Source: Phaeospirillum sp.
Lineage (GTDB): Bacteria; Pseudomonadota; Alphaproteobacteria; Rhodospirillales; Magnetospirillaceae
DNA: 64,000 bases
Direction: 5' to 3'
NCBI GenBank assembly: GCA_030651575.1
Contig: JAUSFB010000030.1
Span: 186,001-250,000, forward strand
In this document: piece after piece, positions 48,025 through 62,226 of the stretch
Numbering within the stretch: the stretch's first letter is position 1
Layout: each line of letters opens with the position of its first letter
Position numbers and translations under genes: made by a program
Notes under the pieces: model-generated
What the model was told of the DNA's origin: nothing
The model's database searches: none
The model's input: only the letters and a program-made list of their open reading frames with translations

Positions 48025-49526
48025 CATTCGCCCTGCTTCAGCAGGGGAGCCAGATCCTCGGGTGTCATCGGGCGGCTGAACAGAAAGCCCTGGATGTCGT
48101 CCACATCCAATTGCTTCAGCAGGTCGTACTGATCGATGGTTTCGACTCCCTCGGCGACGATGCGGCGCTTCAGGGCGTGGCCCATGGTGACGATGGCGGA
48201 GATAATCGCCACATCGTCGGGGTTGGACATGATCTCGTCGATAAAGCTTTTGTCGATCTTGATGATGTCGAACGGGAACTTGCGCAGGTAGCTGAGCGAC
48301 GAAAAACCGGTGCCGAAATCGTCGAGGGCGATGTGGATGCCCATGGAGCGGAACTCGTCCAGCAGATGTGTGGCGGATTCCGTGTCGCGGATGATCATGC
48401 TTTCGGTGATCTCGAACTCCAGATCGTCGGCGGCGACGCCGGTCTGGCGGATGATGTTGATGACGGTGTCGATCAGGCCCGGCTGGCGCAACTGCCGGGC
48501 CGAGACATTGACCGCCATGCGGCCGGATTCCAGGCCGGCCTCGCGCCAGATCCGCACCTGACGGCAGGCTTCGGCCAGGACCCAGGCGCCCACATCGGCG
48601 ATCAGCCCCATTTCCTCCATCACCGGGATGAAGTCGCAGGGCGAGACCTTGCCCAGGCGGTTATCTTGCCAGCGCAACAGCGCCTCGATCCCCTGGATCC
48701 GGTTGGTCCGAATGCAGATCTTGGGCTGGTAGACCAGGTTGAGATCGCCGCGGCCCTTGGCCTTCAGCAACCGGTTCTTGATCAAGAGCCGCTGATGCAG
48801 CCGTACATTCATGTCGGCTGTGAAGAAGGTGTAGTGGCCGCGCCCCATCTCCTTGGCGCGATACATGGCGGTATCGGCGGCGACCAGCAGCCCGTCCCCG
48901 TCTTCGGCGTCGTCGGGATAAAGGGCGATACCGATGGCGGCGGAGATCAGCACCTCGTTGCCATCCAGCACGAAGGGCCGCTCCAGCGCCTCGATGGCGC
49001 GGGCCGCGATGAAGGCGGCTTCGCCCGGCTTGTAGATCAAGGGCAGCAGCAAGGTGAATTCGTCGCCGCCCAGCCGGCTGACGGTGTCCCCGTCACGCAA
49101 CACGCCCTCCAGGCGACGGCCGACATCGCACAGCAACTGGTCGCCAAAGCTGTGGCCGATCGAGTCGTTGATCAGCTTGAACCCGTCCAGGTCCACGAAC
49201 ATGACCGCCACCCGTTGTTCGGGCATGGCGGCGGCAAAGGCTTCGCGCAGGCGTTCGCGGAACAAGGTGCGGTTGGCGGTGCCGGTCAGCGGGTCCAGTC
49301 CGGCCTGATGGCGGATTTTCTCGGCCAAGACCGTCATTTCCTTGGCCATCAGCGTCATGGCCCGATCGTTGCGGCGGCGTTCGCGGTCCTGTTCATGGTA
49401 GGCCTCGCCAACCAGCGCCGCCAGCCGGGCGGTCGCCTGGGACAATGGCTGGGCCAGCCCCGCCTTGCGCAGTTGGCGCAGCAGCAGCGGGTGGTATCCC
49501 GGATGGTCCATCGGCCCATCGGCCAT
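48003..49526 (-). CDS. Soluble GGDEF-EAL protein
   Basis: 507 residues from the ATG at 49526, which has GGGAGGC upstream; an ATG 57 bases earlier lacks one. No membrane segment. An N-terminal helical region (about 1-85) precedes GGDEF (about 90-250, intact RLGGDEF near residue 150, DPLTGTANR start) and EAL (about 255-500, with EALLRW near 278, NVSARQLRQ, LDDFGTGFSSLSYL and EGVET). Both catalytic sets are complete. It may make or degrade c-di-GMP; the helical N-terminus resembles no sensor known to me. The 3' end overlaps the convergent antiporter gene. Confidence 0.92.
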   Translation of the reverse strand: MADGPMDHPGYHPLLLRQLRKAGLAQPLSQATARLAALVGEAYHEQDRERRRNDRAMTLMAKEMTVLAEKIRHQAGLDPLTGTANRTLFRERLREAFAAAMPEQRVAVMFVDLDGFKLINDSIGHSFGDQLLCDVGRRLEGVLRDGDTVSRLGGDEFTLLLPLIYKPGEAAFIAARAIEALERPFVLDGNEVLISAAIGIALYPDDAEDGDGLLVAADTAMYRAKEMGRGHYTFFTADMNVRLHQRLLIKNRLLKAKGRGDLNLVYQPKICIRTNRIQGIEALLRWQDNRLGKVSPCDFIPVMEEMGLIADVGAWVLAEACRQVRIWREAGLESGRMAVNVSARQLRQPGLIDTVINIIRQTGVAADDLEFEITESMIIRDTESATHLLDEFRSMGIHIALDDFGTGFSSLSYLRKFPFDIIKIDKSFIDEIMSNPDDVAIISAIVTMGHALKRRIVAEGVETIDQYDLLKQLDVDDIQGFLFSRPMTPEDLAPLLKQGECYPRPSP

Positions 49527-49879
49527 GTTTCGCAGCCTCCCGATCAAGATATCAATCAGACAGCCACGGCCGGCCGATGTCAATTCATCGGACCCGGGGC
49601 GGTCGCATTAATTCGAGAGGGAAAGAAGATCGCCATCGGACCGGAGAACGGCGGAAAATTTGGCGTCGCCGTCACTTCTATGGCACAACCATCCTGGTCC
49701 TCCAGCCCGACATCGCCCCTATCTTCGTCGCGGGCGCGACGCTGGAAAAGGACGATGCCGATTCAAAGCGGAAAGCATCGGTGTTTTCTGGGATCACAGA
49801 CCCGCCGCCGAAAGTTCAGGGCACGGGCAAAGATGGTATTGTTGATCAAACAAAGAGGAGTATAGACTTCTGCCCGCGC
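49527..49879. other. Intergenic stretch before tRNA-Leu
   Basis: About 350 bases between the GGDEF-EAL start and the tRNA. The first part must hold the minus-strand promoter. A plus-strand frame about 49612-49760 has some coding-like character (KKIAIGPENGGKFGVAVTSM) but no start, ribosome site or recognisable family. It may be gene debris. Confidence 0.4.
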
Positions 49880-49963
49880 GGGGACGTGGTGAAATGGTAA
49901 ACACTGGCGACTTAAAATCGCCCGGCCTCGGCCTTGCGGGTTCAAGTCCCGCCGTCCCCACCA
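49880..49963 (+). tRNA. tRNA-Leu (anticodon UAA)
   Basis: 84 bases including an encoded CCA. Acceptor stem GGGGACG (49880-49886) pairs with CGTCCCC; the anticodon stem GGCGA/TCGCC holds loop CTTAAAA with anticodon TAA; the T-arm is CGGG-TTCAAGT-CCCG. A long variable arm lies between them, as expected of a class II tRNA. Confidence 0.95.
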
Positions 49964-49964
49964 T

Positions 49965-49995
49965 TACACAGTCCCGCAAACTGTGTACGTTTTCC
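49965..49995 (+). terminator. Candidate tRNA-Leu terminator
   Basis: A 7-bp stem TACACAG/CTGTGTA (49965-49971 with 49981-49987) follows the tRNA directly and is followed by CGTTTT. Confidence 0.6.
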
Positions 49996-50077
49996 CTCAA
50001 GACATAGGCGAACAGCGTCTGCGCAGCCCTTCCGTGCTCGCGCTGTGCTCGTCGAGGCCTAGAAGTCCATGGGATAA

Positions 50078-51427
50078 TTAATGTTTTTTACCGGATGGGG
50101 GCGATGGGACGGTAAAGCATACGCGTGTTCCCCCAGAGCTTGCAGCCTCAATCCAGACCCGACCTCCGGCCGATTCAATAATCTTACGAACAACCGCCAA
50201 TCCAATTCCGGTTCCTGAGAACGCCTCCTGCGGGTGGAGGCGTTCGAACACGCCGAACACCCGCTCCCTCATGTCCTCGGCAATCCCGATCCCATTATCC
50301 TCGACGTGAAATTCTAATTGATCGGCTTTCACCTCACAGGTGATCCTGATTAATGGGGGAGCTGATTGTTGGTGAAACATCATGCTGTTATCGACCAGTG
50401 CCGCAAAAATATCCGACAACCGTTCCCTATCCACCCTCGCGCTTGGTAATTCGCCATGCTCGATAACGGCGCCACACTCTCGGATTTTTCTCGCGAGCCG
50501 ATGCAATGCCTGATCCAAAGCGTCGCTCGTGGCGCAGTATTTCGGCTTCCAAGGCGAGTATGACAGGGCCATATGGGACTGCATATCAGCCAGCAATATT
50601 CTGAGCCTTTCGCCGCCATGTACGATCTGAGCCACCGTATCCGCCAATTCGCTCTCGGGGGCTCCTTGCTTTCCAATAATCTTTCTCAATTTCGAGGTGT
50701 AGAGCAACTGCTCGCGGACCGGTTCCTGGAAGTGGTGAGATAGGACATAGGCAAAATTCTTGATCTCGTGAATAGTCCTTCGCTCACCCTCTACGGCCTC
50801 ATCTTTCAGGCGGACAAGCTCGGCCTGGGTTTCCTTGAGAGCGGCCTCGCTTTTGATTCGAGCATTGATTTCGCGGGTCAACTGTATTGTCTTGTGGGCT
50901 AGGTTGTCGTACATGCCCATGACGGTCTCAATCAGAATCCGGGTGGCTCCGGACATTTCCTTATTGGCGAGTTCTTTTGCCCGCTCAAGGGAAATGCCCG
51001 AGGGCAATGCCAGAACGACCTTAGCCATGCGCTTGTCGGACTCGATGATGTGAAGGGCCAGCCAGTGGGTCAGAAAACTGACGATATGCTCGATCACTTC
51101 CTCGTAGGATTTTCCCTCGGTTTCGCCGCTCATTTCGACAATTTTGCCTACGAAGTCGGAATGTGCGTCCTTATGCCATTCTTCCCAAGAATCTCCTTTG
51201 AAGTGTGCACTCCAGATCGCCTCCTCGGCGGCAAAGTGGGTGGCTGCGTAGTCCTTTAACTCACTGATAACTTGCTCGATGGCGGGAGCATTGCGCTGAA
51301 AAGCCAGATGAGCCACGAGAACGTTCAGTAGCTCGATCAGCCGCCTGTGCTGGATATCGATGATATCGATTCCAGTGGCAAAATTATCGTTCCACGGGAA
51401 TATCTCGACCGCCTGTTTCGTATTCAT
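50078..51427 (-). CDS. Hemerythrin - histidine kinase fusion
   Basis: 449 residues, cytoplasmic. The N-terminal bacteriohemerythrin domain has all seven expected diiron ligands: His27, His64, Glu68, His85, His89, His126 and Asp131 (in DIQH, HFAAE, WHKDAH and HIIESD). A helical linker (about 140-215) leads to a phytochrome-like HisKA with His231 (VLSHHFQEPVRE), then HATPase with N box LVDNSMMF and G boxes DNGIGIA and GTGIGLAVV. Hemerythrins bind O2, so this is likely an O2- or redox-sensing kinase. No receiver is attached; the Rcp1-like regulator at 43738 is a possible partner. Codon use is less GC-rich than in the neighbours. Confidence 0.9.
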   Translation of the reverse strand: MNTKQAVEIFPWNDNFATGIDIIDIQHRRLIELLNVLVAHLAFQRNAPAIEQVISELKDYAATHFAAEEAIWSAHFKGDSWEEWHKDAHSDFVGKIVEMSGETEGKSYEEVIEHIVSFLTHWLALHIIESDKRMAKVVLALPSGISLERAKELANKEMSGATRILIETVMGMYDNLAHKTIQLTREINARIKSEAALKETQAELVRLKDEAVEGERRTIHEIKNFAYVLSHHFQEPVREQLLYTSKLRKIIGKQGAPESELADTVAQIVHGGERLRILLADMQSHMALSYSPWKPKYCATSDALDQALHRLARKIRECGAVIEHGELPSARVDRERLSDIFAALVDNSMMFHQQSAPPLIRITCEVKADQLEFHVEDNGIGIAEDMRERVFGVFERLHPQEAFSGTGIGLAVVRKIIESAGGRVWIEAASSGGTRVCFTVPSPPSGKKH

Positions 51428-51466
51428 GTCTCATCAGATCCAATTAGCCACGACCAAGCCTAAGGT

Positions 51467-51556
51467 ATGGTATCGCAAGACACCGATTTCGGAAACATGA
51501 CAGTGGACTTGCCCGGAGAGGGGGCGATCTTCACGGTCCGGATTCCGGTCGTATGA
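51467..51556 (+). pseudogene. Possible remnant of a histidine-kinase C-terminus
   Basis: A 29-codon frame ends TVDLPGEGAIFTVRIPVV, very like the last residues of many sensor kinases (GEGATFTVRIP). It lies in the 260-base gap between two minus-strand genes and has no other kinase sequence around it. Short, so tentative. Confidence 0.35.
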
Positions 51557-51686
51557 TTATGGTGAGACCTTGTCGGGCAGGCGGCACCAAATGACCCAGG
51601 ACCGGAACCGCCGACCATCGAACAGGCCTCCAACACAAAATCCATGCCTATCCAGCGGCCGCGTATCACCTGGCAACAGACTGCCC

Positions 51687-54179
51687 TCACAGGGTAAATG
51701 CCGTTCTCAGGCCGCCCCAGTTCCGGCCCCGAATCACGACTGGCGCATCCACCTCGCGCAGGATGATGATCTTGCCACCCCCCATATCGCGGGCGTAGGT
51801 CTGAACCATCGGCTCGTTACAACGGGCGGCGAGAATGCCGGCCTTGTCGTCGAAGATTCGCAGGTTGCGGCTGTTGGCGGCATTCCAGTCGCGTTCGCCT
51901 GGTCGCTGTGGCTGGGAACAGCGGGTATTGTGAACCGCGATGTAGCCATTGCGGTCGCAGGGACAGCAGATGACCATCTCCTTGTCCGTTTCCAGATTGG
52001 TATCAATGATCGGCGCGATAAAGGCCCTGGCGGCCCCGGTATGAGGAGAGGTGAATTGCTGCGGGTCCGTTCCCGGGATGGGAGTGTATTCCGTCGAGAA
52101 CAAGGCCGCCTCGTTGATTTCCCCTTTGTCCAGCAGGGCCTCGAAACCTTTGGCAATCTTTTGTGCCACCTCGGCGGCACGGCCCATCCGCTGTTCGTCG
52201 CAAACGCGCGCCTTGGCGCATTCGGTCGCAAGCTTCTCCTCAAAGCCCGCCTCTTCTTTGCCAAAGGCAATACACCAACCAGCGGCCTGCGCTGAGATGA
52301 TGCTGGCAGGGAAGATGCCGACACCGTCGATCCGAACCTGCCCCTTACTCCCCTCTTTCCACCGGGAAACGACCCCGCCAGAGACCACCAGGAAGGCGCC
52401 GTGGGACGAGATGTCGGCGGTCATGCCGCCCGCCTTGGCGCCCTCGAACTCGGCCTCGAAGCGCACAGAGACAAGCGCACGGGGATGCTTGCGGCGATCG
52501 CCACCGGCCGAGTTGCGCATAATGATGCGCAACTTTCGCTGAAGGCCCTCGATATCGCGCCCAACCATGGCAGCCATGGAGGTAACGATCGAGACGACCT
52601 CGACAGTCTCGGCAACGCTGCCGCGCATCTCTTCGGCCGCCGCGCCGACCTGCCGGGTATGTTCGGCCGCCTGCAGTGCACTGGCCGAGATCTCGCCAGT
52701 CGCCGCCATTTGTTCGCCCACCGCACCCGAAATATCCGAAGCCAACATGTCAATGCGCAGGATTGCCTCCGCAACACCAGCAATGGCCCCCGACGCAGCA
52801 TCCCCCGCCTTGGTAATGTCGGCCGCATGCTCGCCCGCCTGGACGATGCCTGTCGCGGTCTGCTTGGCCAACCCCTTGACTTCATTGGCCACCACCGCAA
52901 AGCCCTTGCCGGCCTCTCCTGCCCGGGCCGCCTCGATGGTGGCGTTGAGCGCCAGCAGGTTGGTCATGCCCGCAATGCCCTGGATCAGGGAAACCACCCC
53001 GTCGATCTTGGTCGTCGCCTCCTGCAGATCGATCGCGATCTGGCCAGCGGATTCCGCCATATTCCGGGCCTCGGCCGCTTTGGCTGCGGCCTCATCGGCC
53101 ATACCCGCGATGGACTTGCTGCTGGCGACGAGTTCCTCGGTCGCCCCTGCCACGGTCTGGACATTGCCTTCGGTGATGGTCACGGACTGGGCCACCGATG
53201 CCGCCCGAGTAGCGAGGGCATTGGCCACTCCCGACATGCGTTCGGCCGCGTTGCCCAACCGTAGCGTCTGATCCCGGATGTCGCCAACTGCTCCGGCGAC
53301 CTCGGCCTCCATGGCATCTGTGAGTCGGATGGTCTCGGCGCGCAGCGTTTCCTCACCAGCCCGTCCCATCTCGACTGTCTTGTATTCCCCGTAGGCCAGA
53401 AAGGCTCGGGCCGCCCTCATTGAGGAGTTGAGCGCCTCCATCGCGGTATCCGGCGACGTCGCGATCTCCCGAGAAAAGTCACCATCAACAATGGCTTTCA
53501 TGTCGATCACACGGATACGCAGCGATCTTTCGATGCTCTGGAAGGACAGCCAAGCGAGCGCCAGCCCCGCCAGATTGCTGACTACCGCCACGGCCGCCGC
53601 GCCACCGCCCTGCCCAGCCAACGAGAGCGCAACAGTCACAATGCTTCCCGTAATCAGGAGAGCGGCAACTCCACCAAGCTTGCCCTTGGCCGAGGCAAAG
53701 GCAGACGACAGCCGCTGGCCCGCCCCCTTGCGGATGGCATTGCCGTTGACGATCTCATACTTTTCCGGATTGCCGGCCATGATCGAGGCGTAAATCCGTT
53801 CACAGGCCTCGATCTTGTCGCGTGGTGCCGCCTGGCGAATCGAGATATATGTCTTTGACCCATCCGGTCTCACACTCGGCGTGACATTCGCGATGACCCA
53901 GTAATGGTCGCCATTCTTGGTCCGGTTCTTGACGATACCCTCCCAGGGCCTATCCGCCTTCAGGGCATCCCATAGATCCTTATAGGCCTCTTTCGGCATG
54001 TCGGGATGGCGAAGGATATTGTGTGGCTGCCCCAGGCATTCCTCGCGGGAGAATCCGCTGATCTGACAGAACGCGGCGTTCATGTCGATGATCCGTCCCT
54101 TATCGTCGGTTTCCGAGACGATCGTCATTCCCTTGGGAAGGATGATTTCCCGACCTGTGACCGGCCCGTTATCACGCAT
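51687..54179 (-). CDS. Methyl-accepting chemotaxis protein with PAS, PilZ and C-terminal sensory domains
   Basis: 830 residues from the ATG at 54179 (GGAGA nine bases upstream). Aer-like PAS domain (about 20-125: [25 protein letters not shown]), two membrane spans (about 165-210), the signalling helices with the conserved hairpin [19 protein letters not shown] (about 415-440), then a PilZ domain (about 557-650) with both c-di-GMP motifs, RKHPR and DISSHG. A C-terminal module (about 670-830: [54 protein letters not shown]) occurs in many chemoreceptors with an unknown ligand. It should link redox or energy sensing and c-di-GMP to the flagellar motor. Confidence 0.9.
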   Translation of the reverse strand: MRDNGPVTGREIILPKGMTIVSETDDKGRIIDMNAAFCQISGFSREECLGQPHNILRHPDMPKEAYKDLWDALKADRPWEGIVKNRTKNGDHYWVIANVTPSVRPDGSKTYISIRQAAPRDKIEACERIYASIMAGNPEKYEIVNGNAIRKGAGQRLSSAFASAKGKLGGVAALLITGSIVTVALSLAGQGGGAAAVAVVSNLAGLALAWLSFQSIERSLRIRVIDMKAIVDGDFSREIATSPDTAMEALNSSMRAARAFLAYGEYKTVEMGRAGEETLRAETIRLTDAMEAEVAGAVGDIRDQTLRLGNAAERMSGVANALATRAASVAQSVTITEGNVQTVAGATEELVASSKSIAGMADEAAAKAAEARNMAESAGQIAIDLQEATTKIDGVVSLIQGIAGMTNLLALNATIEAARAGEAGKGFAVVANEVKGLAKQTATGIVQAGEHAADITKAGDAASGAIAGVAEAILRIDMLASDISGAVGEQMAATGEISASALQAAEHTRQVGAAAEEMRGSVAETVEVVSIVTSMAAMVGRDIEGLQRKLRIIMRNSAGGDRRKHPRALVSVRFEAEFEGAKAGGMTADISSHGAFLVVSGGVVSRWKEGSKGQVRIDGVGIFPASIISAQAAGWCIAFGKEEAGFEEKLATECAKARVCDEQRMGRAAEVAQKIAKGFEALLDKGEINEAALFSTEYTPIPGTDPQQFTSPHTGAARAFIAPIIDTNLETDKEMVICCPCDRNGYIAVHNTRCSQPQRPGERDWNAANSRNLRIFDDKAGILAARCNEPMVQTYARDMGGGKIIILREVDAPVVIRGRNWGGLRTAFTL

Positions 54180-54627
54180 GAGACATTCTCCATAAGCGAC
54201 TCTTGATGAACGATGAATCGCTCTGCCTTGACCTCGTTCACGGCAAAGTCCGAAACACTCTTTGCACAAGGAGTGACGCTACCAATGGACTGTGACTAAA
54301 TAACAGGTCCAACGTTAACGTTTTGGTGCGCCACGGTATATGCATTGTGAACAGAACCAACCTCTCAGGCTCTACTCACGCGGGAGACGTAGGTAATGCC
54401 CAATAAGGGGCGAAACCCAGCGTACCCATACCCCCTGCCGGCGGCGATGAGTTCGGCCTTCGAAAGACGAAGCCAGGACAGAAACTCCCCAGATACATTC
54501 GGTTTATAGCCTCACCATATTTTCGATATATTCTGTGGGTATATATCTGTCGCTGGTAATGGAGCCAAAATGGTCAAGGGAATACCCTTGTGGTGGAGTT
54601 GGTTTGTCGGAGTGGGGGCACGTTGGC
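54180..54627. other. Divergent intergenic region
   Basis: 448 bases between the chemoreceptor and the HD-GYP regulator. It is less GC-rich, has a perfect 12-bp palindrome AACGTTAACGTT (54311-54322) and a short hairpin (CTTCG/CGAAG near 54460), but no riboswitch or gene that I recognise. It must hold both divergent promoters. Confidence 0.5.
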
Positions 54628-55800
54628 ATGATCGATAACGCCAAATTCGGGAATACTCATCCCACGGTTCTTGTGGTCGATGATTCCCCGGAAAACCTGA
54701 CTATCCTGGGCGAATTGCTTCAGCCCTTCTACAAGGTTCGGGTTGCCAATCGAGGCGAGCGGGCCTTGCGCGCCGCGGGATCAGCGCCGCGGCCCGACCT
54801 GATTCTGCTGGACGTCATGATGCCGGAGATGGACGGGTATGCCGTTATCGAGCGGTTACGGGCCGCCCCGGAGACCCGGGATATTCCGGTCATCTTCATC
54901 ACTGCCATGGCCGAAACCGAGGACGAGACGCGCGGTCTGGCGCTGGGGGCGGTCGACTACATCACCAAGCCGATCAGGCCGGCCATCGTCCTGGCCCGGG
55001 TGCGCGCGCACCTGGAACTGAAGCAGGCCCGCGATCGTCTGGCCGATCAGAACGACTGGCTGGAACACGAAGTCGCCTGCCGCATGCGCGAAAATCTGCT
55101 GATCCAGGATCTGGGGGTGCGGGCCCTGGCCTGCCTCGCCGAGACCCGCGACACCGATACCGGTCTCCACATCCTGCGGACCCAGGCCTATGTGGAGATC
55201 CTGGCCAACGCCCTGCGCGGCCATGAGCGCTTCAAGGATGCGCTGGCCGGTGCCAAGCTGGACATGATCGTCAAGGCGGCGCCGCTTCACGATATCGGCA
55301 AGGTCGGCATTCCCGACACGATCTTGCTCAAACCCGGCAAGCTTACCCCCGAGGAGTATCAGATCATGCAGGCACACCCGGTCATCGGGGCGGCGGCGGT
55401 GGCCAAGGCCATGCAGCAGGCTTCGGCCGACGCCGCGGATCTTGCGCCGGGACAGGCGGCCGGCGCCTTCTCGTTCCTGCAGGTGGCCCAGGAGATTTCT
55501 ATCGCGCATCACGAGAAGTGGAACGGCAGTGGCTATCCCCGTGGTCTGGCGGGCGACGCCATTCCGGTTTCCGCCCGGCTGATGGCCCTGGCCGACGTCT
55601 ACGATGCCCTGATTTGCCGGCGCGTCTACAAAACGCCCATACTCCCCGATGAAGCCTTCGCCATCATCTGCGACGGCCGGGCCACCCATTTCGACCCCGA
55701 TGTGGTCGATGCCTTCGTCGCCCATCGCGGCGAATTCGAGGCCGTGGCCACCCGCTTTGCCGATTCCCATAGGGAACAAGCGGTCGAGGCCCGGTCATGA
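54628..55800 (+). CDS. Response regulator with HD-GYP domain
   Basis: 390 residues from the ATG at 54628. The receiver domain (about 12-130) has VLVVDDSPEN, phospho-Asp in LILLDVMMPEMDG and YITKPI. After a helical linker comes an HD-GYP phosphodiesterase (about 175-380): LHDIGKVGIPDTILLKPGKL (the HD pair), HHEKWNGSGYPRGLAGDAIP (GYP) and DVYDAL. It should hydrolyse c-di-GMP to pGpG or GMP when phosphorylated. The gene overlaps the next by ATGA and is in one transcript with the 1651-residue hybrid kinase, its likely input. An upstream in-frame ATG at 54535 gives an unlikely extension. Confidence 0.93.
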   Translation: MIDNAKFGNTHPTVLVVDDSPENLTILGELLQPFYKVRVANRGERALRAAGSAPRPDLILLDVMMPEMDGYAVIERLRAAPETRDIPVIFITAMAETEDETRGLALGAVDYITKPIRPAIVLARVRAHLELKQARDRLADQNDWLEHEVACRMRENLLIQDLGVRALACLAETRDTDTGLHILRTQAYVEILANALRGHERFKDALAGAKLDMIVKAAPLHDIGKVGIPDTILLKPGKLTPEEYQIMQAHPVIGAAAVAKAMQQASADAADLAPGQAAGAFSFLQVAQEISIAHHEKWNGSGYPRGLAGDAIPVSARLMALADVYDALICRRVYKTPILPDEAFAIICDGRATHFDPDVVDAFVAHRGEFEAVATRFADSHREQAVEARS

Positions 55801-56444
55801 TTGTCTTCCGTATGGCTCGGCTATTGCCCCTGTTGTTCCCCATCCTGCTGCTGGTGACCTCGGCTTCCGCCATCGGTGGGGAACGGCCAGGATTCGCCGT
55901 GGCCGAGGCGGTTCCCTCCCATCTGGAGCAGTTGAGGAATGGTGGTTTTGTCCTCTATGTACGCCATACTCTGACCGATCCCACGCGTCCCGACCGGGTG
56001 CCCGATGTCGATCTCGGTGATTGCCTGACCCAGCGCCCGTTGACCGAGGGTGGGCGTTTGATGGCGGCCGCCATCGGCGGGATGATCCGTCGGGCCGCTA
56101 TCCCCATCGGAGCGATCCATGCCAGCCCCATGTGCCGGACCATGGATACGGCCAAGGCGATGTTTCCGGACAGGACGGTAATGGCGGAATTCAACCTGCG
56201 CTATGTCTCCAACATGACCTCGGCCGAGAAACTGCCGGTTATCGAGCGGACCCGCAGCCTGTTGTCCGAGTCCCCCGAGGCTGGAACCAACCGGGTGGTC
56301 ATCGCCCACGGTCCCAATCTGGCTGATCTGATCGGATATTTCCCCAAGGATGGGACGGTGGTGGTCTTCCGGCCGAATGGCGCGGGCGGCTTCGACTATG
56401 TGGCCAGCATTGTGCCGGCCCATTGGGATACTCTGGTGCCATAG
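55797..56444 (+). CDS. Exported histidine phosphatase-superfamily protein
   Basis: 215 residues with a signal peptide (hydrophobic about 8-25, cleavage near SASAIGG). Histidine-phosphatase motifs: LYVRHTLTD (RHG variant, catalytic His), GGRLMAAAIGGMIRR, ASPMCRTMDTA and VIAHGPNLADL (second His). It is predicted periplasmic, so it would act on small phosphoesters or surface phosphates rather than on the cytoplasmic phosphorelay encoded on either side. Translationally coupled to the HD-GYP gene (ATGA) and nine bases before the next gene. Its job in this operon is unknown. Confidence 0.82.
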   Translation: MIVFRMARLLPLLFPILLLVTSASAIGGERPGFAVAEAVPSHLEQLRNGGFVLYVRHTLTDPTRPDRVPDVDLGDCLTQRPLTEGGRLMAAAIGGMIRRAAIPIGAIHASPMCRTMDTAKAMFPDRTVMAEFNLRYVSNMTSAEKLPVIERTRSLLSESPEAGTNRVVIAHGPNLADLIGYFPKDGTVVVFRPNGAGGFDYVASIVPAHWDTLVP

Positions 56445-56453
56445 GAGGCGGGC

Positions 56454-61409
<4,956 letters not shown>

Positions 61410-61439
61410 ATACCCATGGATTCGGGTGCGGTCGGCGGA

Positions 61440-61727
61440 TCATATCTCCACCGGCAAACCGGCCATTCGCCACTCGGGAAAGCCGTCTTGCATCCGCCGG
61501 GCCGCCCGGCCGCATTCATCCGGCATTTCGAACCGGTCGCAGCCGTGACCGAGGACCACCTCACCCCGGCCGGCAAGGTCCAAAGGTTCCAGTTCTGCCG
61601 CCTGCGGAGGGTTTGAATGATGATTGGACGGGATGCTCCGATCCTTGATCTCAAGGAGACCGACGCCCTTTCCGTTTTTCAGCCCGCCATCCGCCTGCTC
61701 GACCCCGATGGCGATATGGTGCGCCCC
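61440..61727 (-). pseudogene. Coding-like fragment without a start, unknown family
   Basis: A minus-strand frame opens after a stop at 61730 and runs to TGA at 61440, with protein-like composition (IAIGVEQADGGLKNGKGVG near the start, GHGCDRFEMPDECGRAARR near the end). It has no start codon or ribosome site and abuts the phage remnant in another frame. It is likely the 3' part of a broken gene. I do not recognise the family. Confidence 0.4.
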
Positions 61728-62212
61728 CTACCGCGAAACCGAGGCGAACATGGTCCTTGGCGGTGCAGCCGAACGGGTTGACCTTGGCCGGGTTGTCGCC
61801 GTTGCTGTCGGGCAGCTTGGCCGTGGTCTCGTCGGGCTTCCTGGTGCGCGACGAGAAATACTCCACCGTCACCGCGTCGGCGGTGTCGTCGCCGGGCATG
61901 ACGTCTTTGATCTTGAACGAGCCCTTGACGATGTTGCGCGGCCCGCACATGGCCACCGGCATGGTCTGGGGCGCATCATCCCGGATGATCCGGACGATAC
62001 CGCCCTGCTGGATGGGCACGGCGCGGCCGCAGCGGGCGATACGGGTCAGGGCTTTCCCTGGTGTCGAACACTGCGTCGAAGGAATCGCCGCGCCCTTGCC
62101 ACACGGTATCCAAGACGGCCAGCCGTTGAGCTTGAGCGCGTCAGAACGCTGGAACACCACCCCGGCAGCGCCTTCAAAGAAACGCACGATCGCTCTGTAT
62201 TCAATATCTAGG
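61651..62212 (-). pseudogene. Phage tail-tip (gpJ/TipJ-like) protein remnant
   Basis: The minus-strand frame contains IEYRAIVRFFEGAAGVVFQRSD (in part), then SFKIKDVMPGDDTADAVTVEYF and RKPDETTAKLPDSNGDNPAKVNPFGCT (read in segments), which matches the central region of phage/gene-transfer host-specificity protein J. It is cut at both ends: the upstream side stops abruptly near 62212 and the sequence after FGCTAKDH loses similarity. The homologue is usually over 1000 residues. Most likely a fossil of an integrated phage; no other phage gene is nearby. Confidence 0.6.
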
Positions 62213-62226
62213 GACGGGAGGGTGAG

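Noticed and set aside
49612-49865. Small plus-strand gene before tRNA-Leu
   Set aside because: Some coding character, but no start or ribosome site and no family; kept only as possible debris.
54360-54520. c-di-GMP (GEMM) riboswitch or group II intron remnant upstream of the HD-GYP gene
   Set aside because: The region has hairpins and GAAA motifs, but not the conserved cores of either element.
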